From Pelagibius sp050043265 (GTDB lineage Bacteria > Pseudomonadota > Alphaproteobacteria > Kiloniellales > Kiloniellaceae), in contig JBHJIR010000122.1 of NCBI GenBank assembly GCA_050043265.1, forward strand, positions 1 through 24,429: a DNA stretch of 24,429 bases, in the 5' to 3' direction. Below, piece after piece: positions 7,006 through 14,916 of this stretch. The notes under the pieces are model-generated. The model worked only from the letters and a program-made list of their open reading frames with translations. It ran no database searches and was not told the origin of the DNA. How positions within the stretch are numbered: the first letter of the stretch is position 1; every line of letters starts with the position of its first letter. Made by a program: the position numbers and the translations under genes.

Positions 7006-8249
7006 TGCGGGGCCTCCTGTCCCGGCGGTTTCATCAGGGGAGCGCTGTCCACCACGCCCCCGGGATAAAGCGCGGGGAAGCGCACCTGCGCCCAGCGAAT
7101 CGCATCCACCGCCGGGCTGTTGAGCAGCAGCTTTGCCTGCGGCAGAGTCCAGAGAATCTCGTCCATCACGTCGTTGGGCCGATAGGGAGCATCGGCGATG
7201 CCGTCCCCGTCCAGGTCGAAGCCGGGATGGTCGCTCCAATAGTTGCCGCGACCGTCGACGCTCCATTCCATCCTGCGGGTGCCAACATATTTCACCTGGG
7301 TGCGGTTGCCGATAAAGGCGTTGCCGGCAACGAGGTTGCGCTCCGATCCGGCGGTGAAGTGGATGCCGATCGGGCATCCCTCAAAGCGGTTTCCGGTGAT
7401 CAGGTTCTTGTTGGCATTGTAGATGAAGACGCACTTTTCGCCGCCGCCGCGCACGACATTGCCGGTGATCTCGGACTCGTTGGCCGCGTTCAGCATCAGG
7501 CCGTGGTCGCGGTCGCCGATGCTGACATTGTCGCGAATTTCCAGGCGGTCGGAGAACATGATAGCCCAGCCGATGTGATTTCCTTCGGAACGGTTACCGA
7601 TGACACGGCTGTCCTGAGTGTACATATAGTGAATGGCGAAGCGCAGATCGGCGAAGCGATTGCCCTGGAACAGCACGTCACGGCTGGTGGTGACGAAGAT
7701 GCCGTCGCGCCCGAAACGGACGTCATTGGCAACCACTTTGGCGCCGGGCGCGTTCCAGATCGACACACCGTTTCCCGCCTCCGCCATGCGCAGGTCGTCG
7801 CGGCCGACAATGACATTGCGCTCCACCAGAGAGCCAGCAGCACCGTGCAGGTAGACGCCGAAAAGATTGCCTTCGAGCCGGTTGCCGCGGACTATCGCGC
7901 GCGGCGCCTCCCGGCTGACGAAGACACCGGAATCCATGGCCGGCACGTCGATGCCCGACCCCCGAATGGCAAGGTTCTCAATGCGGATATCCGGCGCTTT
8001 CAGGGTGATGACACTTCCGCTTCCAGGACCGACCACCGCCGCCCCCGCCTCGCCGACCAGCGTGAGCGCATGATCGATGACAACGGGACCGGTGTGCTCG
8101 CCGGCTTGCAGCCTAAGGACGTCGCCGGGGGCCGACACATTGACTGCCGCCTGAAGCGACTGGCCGGGGGCGACCGGATGCGTCGCGGCAGCCGCCGGCA
8201 GAGCGGCCACCGCAGCGCTCAGAAAGGAAATCAGGCGTACCAACTTCAT
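7002..8249 (-). CDS. nosD: NosD periplasmic copper-handling beta-helix protein
   Basis: A 415-residue exported protein that works in the periplasm with NosFY and NosL to build the copper-sulfide centre of NosZ. The signal peptide (about residues 1-22, LISFLSAAVAALPAAAATHP) is followed by successive parallel beta-helix (CASH/NosD) turns with repeated short elements such as IRGNRLEGNLFGVYLHG, GNHIGWAIMFSDRLEIRDNV and NLITGNRFEGCPIGIHF. The C-terminal part has GNYWSDHPGFDLDGDGIADAPY, typical of NosD. ATG at 8249 was chosen because it starts the signal peptide; the frame is open further upstream but runs into the intergenic hairpin and nosZ. It follows nosZ by 65 bases and is coupled to nosF by ATGA. 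Confidence 0.94.
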   Translation of the reverse strand: MKLVRLISFLSAAVAALPAAAATHPVAPGQSLQAAVNVSAPGDVLRLQAGEHTGPVVIDHALTLVGEAGAAVVGPGSGSVITLKAPDIRIENLAIRGSGIDVPAMDSGVFVSREAPRAIVRGNRLEGNLFGVYLHGAAGSLVERNVIVGRDDLRMAEAGNGVSIWNAPGAKVVANDVRFGRDGIFVTTSRDVLFQGNRFADLRFAIHYMYTQDSRVIGNRSEGNHIGWAIMFSDRLEIRDNVSIGDRDHGLMLNAANESEITGNVVRGGGEKCVFIYNANKNLITGNRFEGCPIGIHFTAGSERNLVAGNAFIGNRTQVKYVGTRRMEWSVDGRGNYWSDHPGFDLDGDGIADAPYRPNDVMDEILWTLPQAKLLLNSPAVDAIRWAQVRFPALYPGGVVDSAPLMKPPGQEAPQ

Positions 8250-8271
8250 GGTCTTTGTCCTACTCGGCACG

Positions 8272-8309
8272 GGAAGCCGGCTGGCGGCCTGTGGCCGCCA
8301 GCCGGTTCC
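8272..8309 (-). other. Strong stem-loop between nosZ and nosD
   Basis: A perfect 13-base inverted repeat, 8277-8289 and 8293-8305 (CCGGCTGGCGGCC and its complement), has a three-base loop. One unpaired base extends it to about 17 pairs over 8272-8309. No T run follows on the minus strand, so it does not look like a standard terminator. It probably protects the 3' end of the nosZ message or reduces read-through into nosDFYLX, raising enzyme over assembly proteins; that role is inferred. Confidence 0.75.
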
Positions 8310-8314
8310 GTCGG

Positions 8315-10237
8315 TCAGGTCGAGCGCGGCTCGACCAGCATCCGGCCCTTCATTTCCATGTGCAGGGCATGGCAAAACCACTGACAATAGTACCAGTGCA
8401 CACCCGGGCGGTCGGCGGTGAAGGTGACAGAGGCGGTCGCCTGCGGACCGACTTCCATGGCCACGCCGTGGTTGGTCAGGGTAAAACCGTGGGTCAGGTC
8501 TTCCACATCGTCGATATTGGTGACGTAAACCGTGACCTCATCGCCCTGCTTCACGGTGAACTGCTCCAGCCCGAAGGTCGGGGCCGCCGACCACATATAG
8601 ACGCGCACCTTGTTGCCGTCACGGATGACCTCCGCATCATCCTCCAGACTGATACCGTCGGCCTCCGCCTGGAGCCGTGCCTCCTCCCACATCGGGTCGG
8701 TGCGGTCCCAGATGTGCACCGGGTTCACCTTGGAGCGATGGATGATGGTCGCATCGTGCGGCTCGGCGAAGCTCGGGCCGTCATGCACAAGGCGCATCTC
8801 GTCCCCCGAGATATCGATAAGCTGGTCGTTCTCCGGCTTCAGCGGACCGACGTTCAGGAATCGGTCCTTGGAGAACTTGTTGAGCGACAACAGCCATTGG
8901 CCGTCCGCCTCCTTGGTCTGGCCCATGGAGCTGTGGTTGTGGCCCGGCTGGTAGTGGACGTCGAGCTTCTGGGCGATCGGATCCACATCCTCGCCATTGA
9001 AGGCACGAATCGCATCCTCGATGTTCCACTTGCAGATCTGACTGTCGATGAACAGCGTGGTGTAGGCATTGCCGCGCCCGTCGAAGGCCGTGTGAAGCGG
9101 GCCAAGGCCAAGTTCCGGCTCCGCGACCACCACGCCGCGCGGCCCGATCTTATCCTCGAAGAGATCATCGAGTTTGCGTACGTCCACCACCGACACAGTC
9201 GGTGACAGCTTTCCGTTCACCACCACGTGGATGCCGTCCGGCGCCGTATTGATGCCATGCGGGCTGTTCGGCACCGGCACATAGCGGGTGTAGGGCGAGC
9301 CGTGGCGGCCGTCGATGACAGGAACGCCGTGGTGCTCCGTGAAGTCGCCCTTCTTCACCGCTTCTTCGATGCGGGCGATGTTGAAGACCACGATCCAGTC
9401 CTGCTCGGCCGCCGTCATCTCCGCCAGAGTGACGCCGCCCTCGGAATTGTAGCTGGTCGAGAAGCAGTACTTGCCCTGGTAATCGGCATCGACGTTGTCG
9501 AGGTTGCCGTCGACCATGACCTGCCAGGCGATTTCCATGGTGTCGCCGTCGATGGCGGTGAAGATACCGTGATACTTGTCCGGCTCATCGAGGATCTGGC
9601 CGTCATTGGGCAGCGGCAGACGGTCCTCACCGTTGGCGAAGACATAGCCGGTGCGCGGGAACTTCTGCACGCGCAGGCCGTGCACCGCCTCCATGTTCGG
9701 AATCTCGATGATCTTGTCGCACTTCATGACGTCGCAGCGCACCCGCGCGACCCGCGAGTTGGCCTTGTCGTTCATGAACACATAACGGCCGTCGTAGGTG
9801 CCGTCGGTGAACGACATATGAGGGTGAGGCAGGTCGCCGTTCAGATAGACGCCATCGCGGCTGGCCAGGAAATCCTTGGTCTCCGGCAGCAGCCCTTCGG
9901 TCAGGATCTTCTTGCTCTCGTTGGTGAGGCCCCAGCCGGTCGCGCTGCAGCGGTTGAACACCGGCACCCGCATGAGTTCACGCATCGATGGGCAGCCGAC
10001 GATCCTCATCTCGCCGCACTGGCCGCTGGAGAAGAAGATGTAGTATTCATCGAGCTCGCCTGGCGCGATCTCCGCACGGTTGCGCGTCTGGGCGTGGCTG
10101 ACACCGGGTGCCAGCAGCGCGCCGCCGGCAAACCCGCTCGTCAGCCCTCCGAGTCCGGCAAGCGTCGCGGCCTTGGCGGTTCCCCCCATTAGCTCACGGC
10201 GGGAGACGCCGTCTACGTCGTTCTCTTTCTTAGGCAT
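8315..10237 (-). CDS. nosZ: Nitrous-oxide reductase NosZ (clade I, Tat-exported), with an altered CuZ ligand
   Basis: A 640-residue copper enzyme reducing N2O to N2 in the periplasm. Tat motif SRRELMG (residues 12-18) leads a long signal ending near SHAQ (50), which places it in the Tat-dependent clade. The seven-bladed propeller carries CuZ histidines H138, H186, H327, H382, H433 and H494. The C-terminal cupredoxin domain has the CuA ligands H583, C618, C622, H626 and M629 (CQWFCHALHMEM). The expected adjacent His pair (HHxH) reads DLPHPHMSFT, so the first His is Pro137 (codon at 9829-9827). ATG at 10237 was chosen because AAGGA lies about 8 bases upstream; a GTG at 10267 is less well placed. 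It lies 63 bases after nosR. Confidence 0.97.
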   Translation of the reverse strand: MPKKENDVDGVSRRELMGGTAKAATLAGLGGLTSGFAGGALLAPGVSHAQTRNRAEIAPGELDEYYIFFSSGQCGEMRIVGCPSMRELMRVPVFNRCSATGWGLTNESKKILTEGLLPETKDFLASRDGVYLNGDLPHPHMSFTDGTYDGRYVFMNDKANSRVARVRCDVMKCDKIIEIPNMEAVHGLRVQKFPRTGYVFANGEDRLPLPNDGQILDEPDKYHGIFTAIDGDTMEIAWQVMVDGNLDNVDADYQGKYCFSTSYNSEGGVTLAEMTAAEQDWIVVFNIARIEEAVKKGDFTEHHGVPVIDGRHGSPYTRYVPVPNSPHGINTAPDGIHVVVNGKLSPTVSVVDVRKLDDLFEDKIGPRGVVVAEPELGLGPLHTAFDGRGNAYTTLFIDSQICKWNIEDAIRAFNGEDVDPIAQKLDVHYQPGHNHSSMGQTKEADGQWLLSLNKFSKDRFLNVGPLKPENDQLIDISGDEMRLVHDGPSFAEPHDATIIHRSKVNPVHIWDRTDPMWEEARLQAEADGISLEDDAEVIRDGNKVRVYMWSAAPTFGLEQFTVKQGDEVTVYVTNIDDVEDLTHGFTLTNHGVAMEVGPQATASVTFTADRPGVHWYYCQWFCHALHMEMKGRMLVEPRST

Positions 10238-10300
10238 CTTCGGTTTCCTTCTTAAAGAGGTCGGCACCAGGGAGTGCCTCGCTTGTATGGCGTCACGCCC

Positions 10301-12538
10301 TCAGCGGGGCGCTCGGCCGGAACTCCCCGGCCTCATTCCGGGTGACGCCATCGCGGCGCGCTTCTCGCGCTTCAGACGACGCTGGATCATCACCGGACAT
10401 TTCTGATCGTGGTGATAAAGAACCTGGCAGTGCAGGCAGGAGATGCATTCGTTCGGATTGATGTGTCCCTCCGGATGAATGGCTTGCACGGGGCATTCGT
10501 TGAAGCAGCGCATGCAGGGATTGCCGCACTCCCGGTAGCGCCGCAGCCAGTCGAACATGCGAAGACGGCCTGGCAGCGCCAGCGCCGCGCCCAGCGGGCA
10601 GAGATAGCGGCAGAAAAAGCGCTCGATAAAGAGCCCGGCGCCAAGCAGAGCCAGGGCGAAGACCACGAACCACCATTCGCGCATGAAGCGCAGGATGATC
10701 GCGGTCTTGAAGGGCTCGACTTCGGAGAGTTGTTCGGCAAAGGCAAGCGAACCCAGCGACACGCCGAAGATGCCGAGGAAGATTATATATTTGAGGGGCC
10801 ATAGCCGTTCGTGCAGCCACCACGGCACGGTGACCTGGGGGATCCTCGCCAGCTTGCCGAGCCGGTTGGTCAATTCCTGTAGTGCGCCGAAGGGGCAGAG
10901 CCAGCCGCAGAACGGCCCGCGGCCCCAGAACAGCAGTGCAGCGGCCACCGCGAACCACAGGATGAAAATCAACGGGTCGACCAGGAAATAGGACCACTGA
11001 AAGTCTCCCCGGAGAGCGTTGACGAAAGCGAGCACGTTAACGACCGAGAGCTGCGCCTGCGCCACCCAGCCGAGCCAGAACAACGTGACCGCCAGGTAGG
11101 TGAGGCGAAGTCGATCGAAGAGGACCGGCCGTTTCACGAACCAGTTCTGGAAGAAGAACAGCAGAGTGAGGGCCAGGAGCATGACGCCCAGCAGCGCGAT
11201 GGAGACCGGCTTGCTGCGCCAGATGCGCTGCCACAGTGGCGGCCCATCGGCAACGGCTGCCACCGATGCCCCGTCGTCCGCCGGAACCGCCCCAGCGCGC
11301 CCCTGCGCGGCCGGCGCGGGCTTGGCGGCTGCTGCCGCACCCGCGCGCTTGCGGTAGCGTTCCGGTATGCGATAGCCGAGATCGAAGCTGGTAAAGACCT
11401 TGTCGAGGGCCCCGATGCGGCGCTGGACCAGCAACTGGAGACGCCAGGGTTGCGCCGGCTCGAAGGCAACGTCTTCGGGGGTCAGGAAGACGCCGACCTC
11501 CGGAAAGCGGGGAGCCCCTTCGGCGGCGAGTTCGCCGATACGCCGGTGCAGTTTGTCGCGGAAACGCACGGTCTCGGTGCCCTGCACCAACTCGATGCGG
11601 TCGAAGATGCCGCCGCGCACGTAGCCGGAACCCTTGAAAGAGTAGCGCCCCTCGCCGGCGACCAGTATGGCGTGCTGTCCGGGCTTCAGCATCTTTTGCA
11701 GGGTGGCGTACTCGGCCTCGCCCAGCAGGCTGCGGCCTATGGCAGGCTGGCTGACCAGAGCCACATAGAGATCGATGAAGGGATCGTCCGGCTTGCCGTG
11801 CTCGGCCTTCTTGGCGGCTTTGGCATTGCCGGACTGGGCGAATGCCTCATTCACCTGACCGACCGAGAGACTGAGGTGGCGTACCGCGCCCTCGCCCAGC
11901 AAAGTCTGCCAGTCGGTGGTCTCGCCGGCCTCCGGATCGATCTTCCAGGCCGTTTGCTTGATTCCTTCGCTGCCGAGGCCAAGCTGTCGCGCAGCGCGGG
12001 CGGCCGAGCGCACCAGACTGTCGCCAATGACGAGGACTGTCACGGTGGCACCGCTGACGATATCGACGTCCGGCGCGGCCTCACCGGCAGCGGACGCCTT
12101 GATCGGGTTGTAGCCGACGTAACCCGAGATGAACTCGACGACGCGTGCCTCCGGGATGCCGATCAGCACGATGGGCTCGTGGTGCTGCACCAGCTTGGCA
12201 CCGAGAATCGTGCCTTCCTTATTGATCGCGGCGACAACGTCGATCGGCTTTCCCGAATAGCCCGTGGTGTCGACGAAATCCGAGGTGAGGTAGGCATAGC
12301 CGACGACTTCCCCGCCGCGCAGCAGCGGCGCCAGCGGCGGATCGCCTTCCAAATCGCCGAAACTCTCCGCGCCTGGCACCAGATCGCCCGCCGTGAGGTG
12401 ATCCAGAAATCCGGTCAGGCGCGATGGGGCTTGACCGACAGCTGGCATGGAATTGATAAAAATCAAGAACAGGAACGACAATATTTTTGCCGGAACCCAT
12501 AGTATGTCAAAATAAAACTGGAACGATTTATTGATCAC
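10301..12538 (-). CDS. nosR: NosR membrane flavo-iron-sulfur protein for N2O reduction
   Basis: A 745-residue protein needed for nos expression and for electron flow to NosZ. An N-terminal hydrophobic segment (about residues 17-33) leads to a periplasmic FMN-binding domain with SGATVT at 162-167; Thr167 is the expected site of covalent FMN attached by NosX. About five membrane segments follow from about residue 440 onward, with two CxxxCP loops (CGWLCPFGAL and CRYLCPLGAA). The C-terminal polyferredoxin part has two 4Fe-4S motifs: Cys671, 675, 678, 682 and Cys698, 701, 704, 714. Length matches the family. GTG start at 12538 has AGGGA about 8 bases upstream. The first ~35 codons are AT-rich compared with the rest. 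An FNR-type box lies 59 bases upstream. Confidence 0.96.
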   Translation of the reverse strand: MINKSFQFYFDILWVPAKILSFLFLIFINSMPAVGQAPSRLTGFLDHLTAGDLVPGAESFGDLEGDPPLAPLLRGGEVVGYAYLTSDFVDTTGYSGKPIDVVAAINKEGTILGAKLVQHHEPIVLIGIPEARVVEFISGYVGYNPIKASAAGEAAPDVDIVSGATVTVLVIGDSLVRSAARAARQLGLGSEGIKQTAWKIDPEAGETTDWQTLLGEGAVRHLSLSVGQVNEAFAQSGNAKAAKKAEHGKPDDPFIDLYVALVSQPAIGRSLLGEAEYATLQKMLKPGQHAILVAGEGRYSFKGSGYVRGGIFDRIELVQGTETVRFRDKLHRRIGELAAEGAPRFPEVGVFLTPEDVAFEPAQPWRLQLLVQRRIGALDKVFTSFDLGYRIPERYRKRAGAAAAAKPAPAAQGRAGAVPADDGASVAAVADGPPLWQRIWRSKPVSIALLGVMLLALTLLFFFQNWFVKRPVLFDRLRLTYLAVTLFWLGWVAQAQLSVVNVLAFVNALRGDFQWSYFLVDPLIFILWFAVAAALLFWGRGPFCGWLCPFGALQELTNRLGKLARIPQVTVPWWLHERLWPLKYIIFLGIFGVSLGSLAFAEQLSEVEPFKTAIILRFMREWWFVVFALALLGAGLFIERFFCRYLCPLGAALALPGRLRMFDWLRRYRECGNPCMRCFNECPVQAIHPEGHINPNECISCLHCQVLYHHDQKCPVMIQRRLKREKRAAMASPGMRPGSSGRAPR

Positions 12539-12596
12539 GACCGATCCCTACCCGCGCTTTGCGCCTCGTATCTAAGTCATGATTCGCTCACATGAT

Positions 12597-12610
12597 TTGA
12601 TCTTGGTCAA
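12597..12610. promoter_or_regulatory. FNR/NNR-type box between nosR and the divergent diiron genes
   Basis: TTGATCTTGGTCAA is a near-perfect TTGAT-N4-GTCAA site for CRP/FNR-family anaerobic or NO-responsive activators (FnrL, NnrR, DNR). On the nosR side, TAGATA (12574-12569) lies 22 bases beyond the box, the spacing of a class II FNR promoter. On the other side, TTATCT (12634-12639) lies 23 bases beyond it. The site could therefore serve both nosR and the gene at 12693. Which regulator binds cannot be told from the sequence. Confidence 0.75.
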
Positions 12611-12692
12611 TTCCGCCGGATATTATTTGATGCTTATCTATCTTATCTTAGGCAAGAGCCAGCACCCCTGAGCCGGAGGATTCCGCGAGGCA

Positions 12693-13627
12693 ATGATCGA
12701 CCGACCGCAACTCCTAGCCGCCGAGCCCGGCGGCAAGGTGGAGACCCTTGACCGGCTCCTCGGACTCGCGAACGCCATTGAGGTCGAAGCCGTCGCCCGC
12801 TATGGACAGCTTGCGGCTCTCATGGAGCGAAAAGGCGAAGCGGAAACCGCCGCCGTCTTTCAAGAGATGCGCGAAATCGAGCAGCGCCACGTCGCCTGGG
12901 TCGCGCAGCGCGCCGCCGCTCTCGATCACACGCTGCCGCCGGCCAGCGACTTCACCTGGCGGCTGCCGCCCGAGCTCGGCGCTTCCTGGGACGACGTCCA
13001 GCACAGCCAGCTCCTCACCCCCTACCGGGCGGTCGCCATCGCGGTTACCAACGAAGAGCGCGCTTTCGCGCTCTACAGTTATCTTGCGGCCGGCACGGAC
13101 GACCCCATCGTCGCCCGCGAGGCGGAGGCCCTGGCGCTGGAGGAGCTCTCTCATGCCACCGAACTGCGCGTGCGCCGTCGCCTGGCCTTTCGCCGCGAAC
13201 CTACCGATCACTCGCCAGCAACCGCGGCCGAGGTCGAGACCCTCACCGAATTTCGGGCCCTCGATGAAGCCTTGGCCCGACAGGCCGCCACCTCCCTTCA
13301 CGCCATCGCCGCGTCGCTCGCCGCGGCCGAGGACCCGGAGAGCGCCCGGTTGGTTTCCCTCCTCGCCCAGCGTGAAAGCAGAGTGGGCGAGATGGCCACC
13401 ATGCCTCAGACTCGGCCGCGCGACGCCACCCGGCCGACCAATGTGCAAGGCTGCTGGAAGAAGCGCTCGCGCCTCTCGAGACTTCCAGCGAGATCTACGA
13501 AATGCTGGTTTCCCGCGCACAGCACGAGGATCTCCTACACGCCGCGCAGTCTTCCCTGCAGCGGGTCGTCGAAGGGATCGCCACGCTGGGGCATCGGATC
13601 GATGAAATCACCGGCAGCCAGCCGTAG
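12693..13627 (+). pseudogene. Ferritin-like diiron protein gene with a frameshift near 13397
   Basis: The first ~235 residues form a ferritin-like four-helix protein with two similar halves. One half has AIEVEAVARY and EIEQRH (Glu63-x2-His66); the other has NEERAFALYSYLA and LEELSH (Glu151-x2-His154). Paired Glu and ExxH motifs predict a diiron site, as in rubrerythrin-like proteins. After VGEMAT the frame degenerates into Arg/Pro/Ser-rich sequence, while the -1 frame continues sensibly as HASDSAARRHPADQCARLLE and onward to ITGSQP and a TAG at 13625-13627. This fits one missing base at about 13395-13402. Unshifted, the frame would run to 13751 and overlap what looks like noncoding DNA. The iron ligands lie before the break. 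Divergent from nosR with a shared FNR-type box; exact function unknown. Confidence 0.8.
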
Positions 13628-13782
13628 AAATGGCGCCCCGGGCCGATCTGCGGCAGTGCAGGCTCGAAGACCATCATCGTGTTCTCGCCCGGGGGTCACA
13701 AAACACGCAAAAACACGATTCTTCATATGGCTTTGGCATTTCGAGGGCTAGAGTCACCCCCTCAACAGCCGCGGAGTGTCAC

Positions 13783-14241
13783 TTGAGTGACGGTACGTTC
13801 GCCAGCCCCGCCCTTCCCTGGAGCGACAGCTTCAGCGTCGGCATAGAGGCACTCGACTCGGATCACCGCGCGTTGGTCGGGTTAATCAACGAGGTCTGCG
13901 GTCATGCGCGGGCCGGGCGGCGAGAGCGCGCCGTAGAGACACTCGGCCCGCTGTGCGCGCTGGCCGAGGCGCATTTCGATCGTGAGGAGGCGGTGCTCCG
14001 CGACCTTTCTGGCTATCGCCAATTGGCGGCCCATGCGGGGGAACACCGCAACCGGTTAAAGCAACTGGTCGCCCTTCGGCAGCGCTTCGAAAGCACTACG
14101 GATGCCGCGGCGGCGGATCGGATCTGCGATGATCTGGTTCACTGGTTCGTACGCCAGAGTATCGGGCACGATGCCGAGATCAAGAGCCACCTCGATGACA
14201 GGGGCACGCGTTTTTCACCCCTTGGCGGCAGCAGAACTTAG
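13783..14241 (+). CDS. Bacteriohemerythrin-like diiron protein
   Basis: A 152-residue single-domain hemerythrin. Such proteins bind O2 (some also NO) at a diiron centre in a four-helix bundle. Visible features are WSDSFSVGIEALDSDH (His28), HFDREE (His64, Glu68), HAGEH (His84, His88) and WFVRQSIGHD (Asp130). In the last motif the usual His four residues after Trp121 is Gln125; His129 is close by. I chose TTG at 13783, with GGAG six bases upstream, because it begins right before the conserved domain; an in-frame ATG at 13630 would add about 50 residues that look noncoding. It follows the ferritin-like gene by 155 bases on the same strand. Role beside nos genes, such as O2 or NO handling, is inferred. 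Confidence 0.85.
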   Translation: MSDGTFASPALPWSDSFSVGIEALDSDHRALVGLINEVCGHARAGRRERAVETLGPLCALAEAHFDREEAVLRDLSGYRQLAAHAGEHRNRLKQLVALRQRFESTTDAAAADRICDDLVHWFVRQSIGHDAEIKSHLDDRGTRFSPLGGSRT

Positions 14242-14526
14242 CGCATTGTGAGGGCCAAGATGGTGGTCAAGACACGGAACCGCGTGGGATTAAGCTGGCC
14301 TCCGGCAAGCAGCTGTTCCAGCAGGCTCAGGGAGCCGACACCTTCTAGGTCCTGTCGATCGGTCGCCTCAAGGTGTCGCAGGCCACACACGCCGTGCACA
14401 CGGCATGTCTTAAGCTGCTGAGATCGATGGTGTATCCCGCAAATCCATCATCGGGGCGACGGAGAGCTTGCGGGAGAGGCGGATCATGCCCCTTCATCTA
14501 CACTGCCGAGCCTTTCGGGACCAGAG
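14242..14526. other. Intergenic stretch with no recognisable gene
   Basis: 285 bases between the convergent hemerythrin and YjbR-like genes. All frames examined carry stops or unrecognisable sequence, and I see no tRNA-like fold or clear T-tailed terminator. One forward frame gives GIKLASGKQLFQQAQG followed by a stop and more open sequence, which may be a decayed gene, but no family is evident. Confidence 0.5.
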
Positions 14527-14895
14527 TCAGGTCTGGTTAAGGCCCAGGTCTTTTTGCCGTTTCTTGGACAACCCCAGGGAAACCAGGCGATGGGATTCTC
14601 TCAGGTAGTCGCGCAGCGCATCGTCGCTCAGGCCGGGGGCCTCGAAGTGCTGGATCCACTTCAGGCCGCGCGAGGCAAGATAGGGCGCGGGCCGCAGGCC
14701 CGGCTGATCCTTCAGGATATCGTAGGACAGCGGCGAAGCCTTGAAGGTAAAGCGCGCAGGGCCGCCCTCCTCGTCCCAGCCGCCGATGGCAAAGACCTTG
14801 CCCCCGACCTTCCAGACGTCGGAGCCGCCCCACTGCACCACATGGGTCGTGGCCGGCAGGGACTTGCAGAAGGCGTTGAACTCTTCATAGGTCAT
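14527..14895 (-). CDS. MmcQ/YjbR family protein
   Basis: A 122-residue protein of the YjbR (MmcQ) family, a small single-domain fold related to CyaY-like/DNA-binding modules; the function is not established. Visible features are the start MTYEEFNAFCKSLPATTH, the VWKVGGKVFAIGGW strand pair, and the typical PGLRPAPYLASRGLKWIQ segment, followed by a C-terminal helix with ESHRLVSLGLSKKRQKDLGL. Length is normal for the family and the frame is complete. It follows gbpR on the same strand with a 21-base gap, so the two are probably co-transcribed, though nothing links their functions. It is convergent with the hemerythrin gene. Confidence 0.88.
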   Translation of the reverse strand: MTYEEFNAFCKSLPATTHVVQWGGSDVWKVGGKVFAIGGWDEEGGPARFTFKASPLSYDILKDQPGLRPAPYLASRGLKWIQHFEAPGLSDDALRDYLRESHRLVSLGLSKKRQKDLGLNQT

Positions 14896-14916
14896 GCTGA
14901 ATTGCTGTTCACAGGC

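Noticed and set aside
7005..8384. A 459-residue plus-strand frame covering nosD.
   Set aside because: It is the antisense image of a clear nosD with signal peptide and beta-helix repeats.
12539..12596. An ANTAR/terminator leader before nosR like that before nrtA.
   Set aside because: The likely leader is short and shows no hairpin with a T tail; only a small GCGC-AAA-GCGC fold is present.
13398..13751. Unshifted C-terminal extension of the ferritin-like protein to 352 residues.
   Set aside because: After VGEMAT the sequence is Arg/Ser/Pro-rich, unlike a folded protein, whereas the -1 frame gives a coherent helical tail and stops at 13627.
13630..13782. An ATG start at 13630 for the hemerythrin gene.
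   Set aside because: The added ~50 residues look noncoding, while TTG at 13783 has a GGAG six bases upstream and starts just before the domain.
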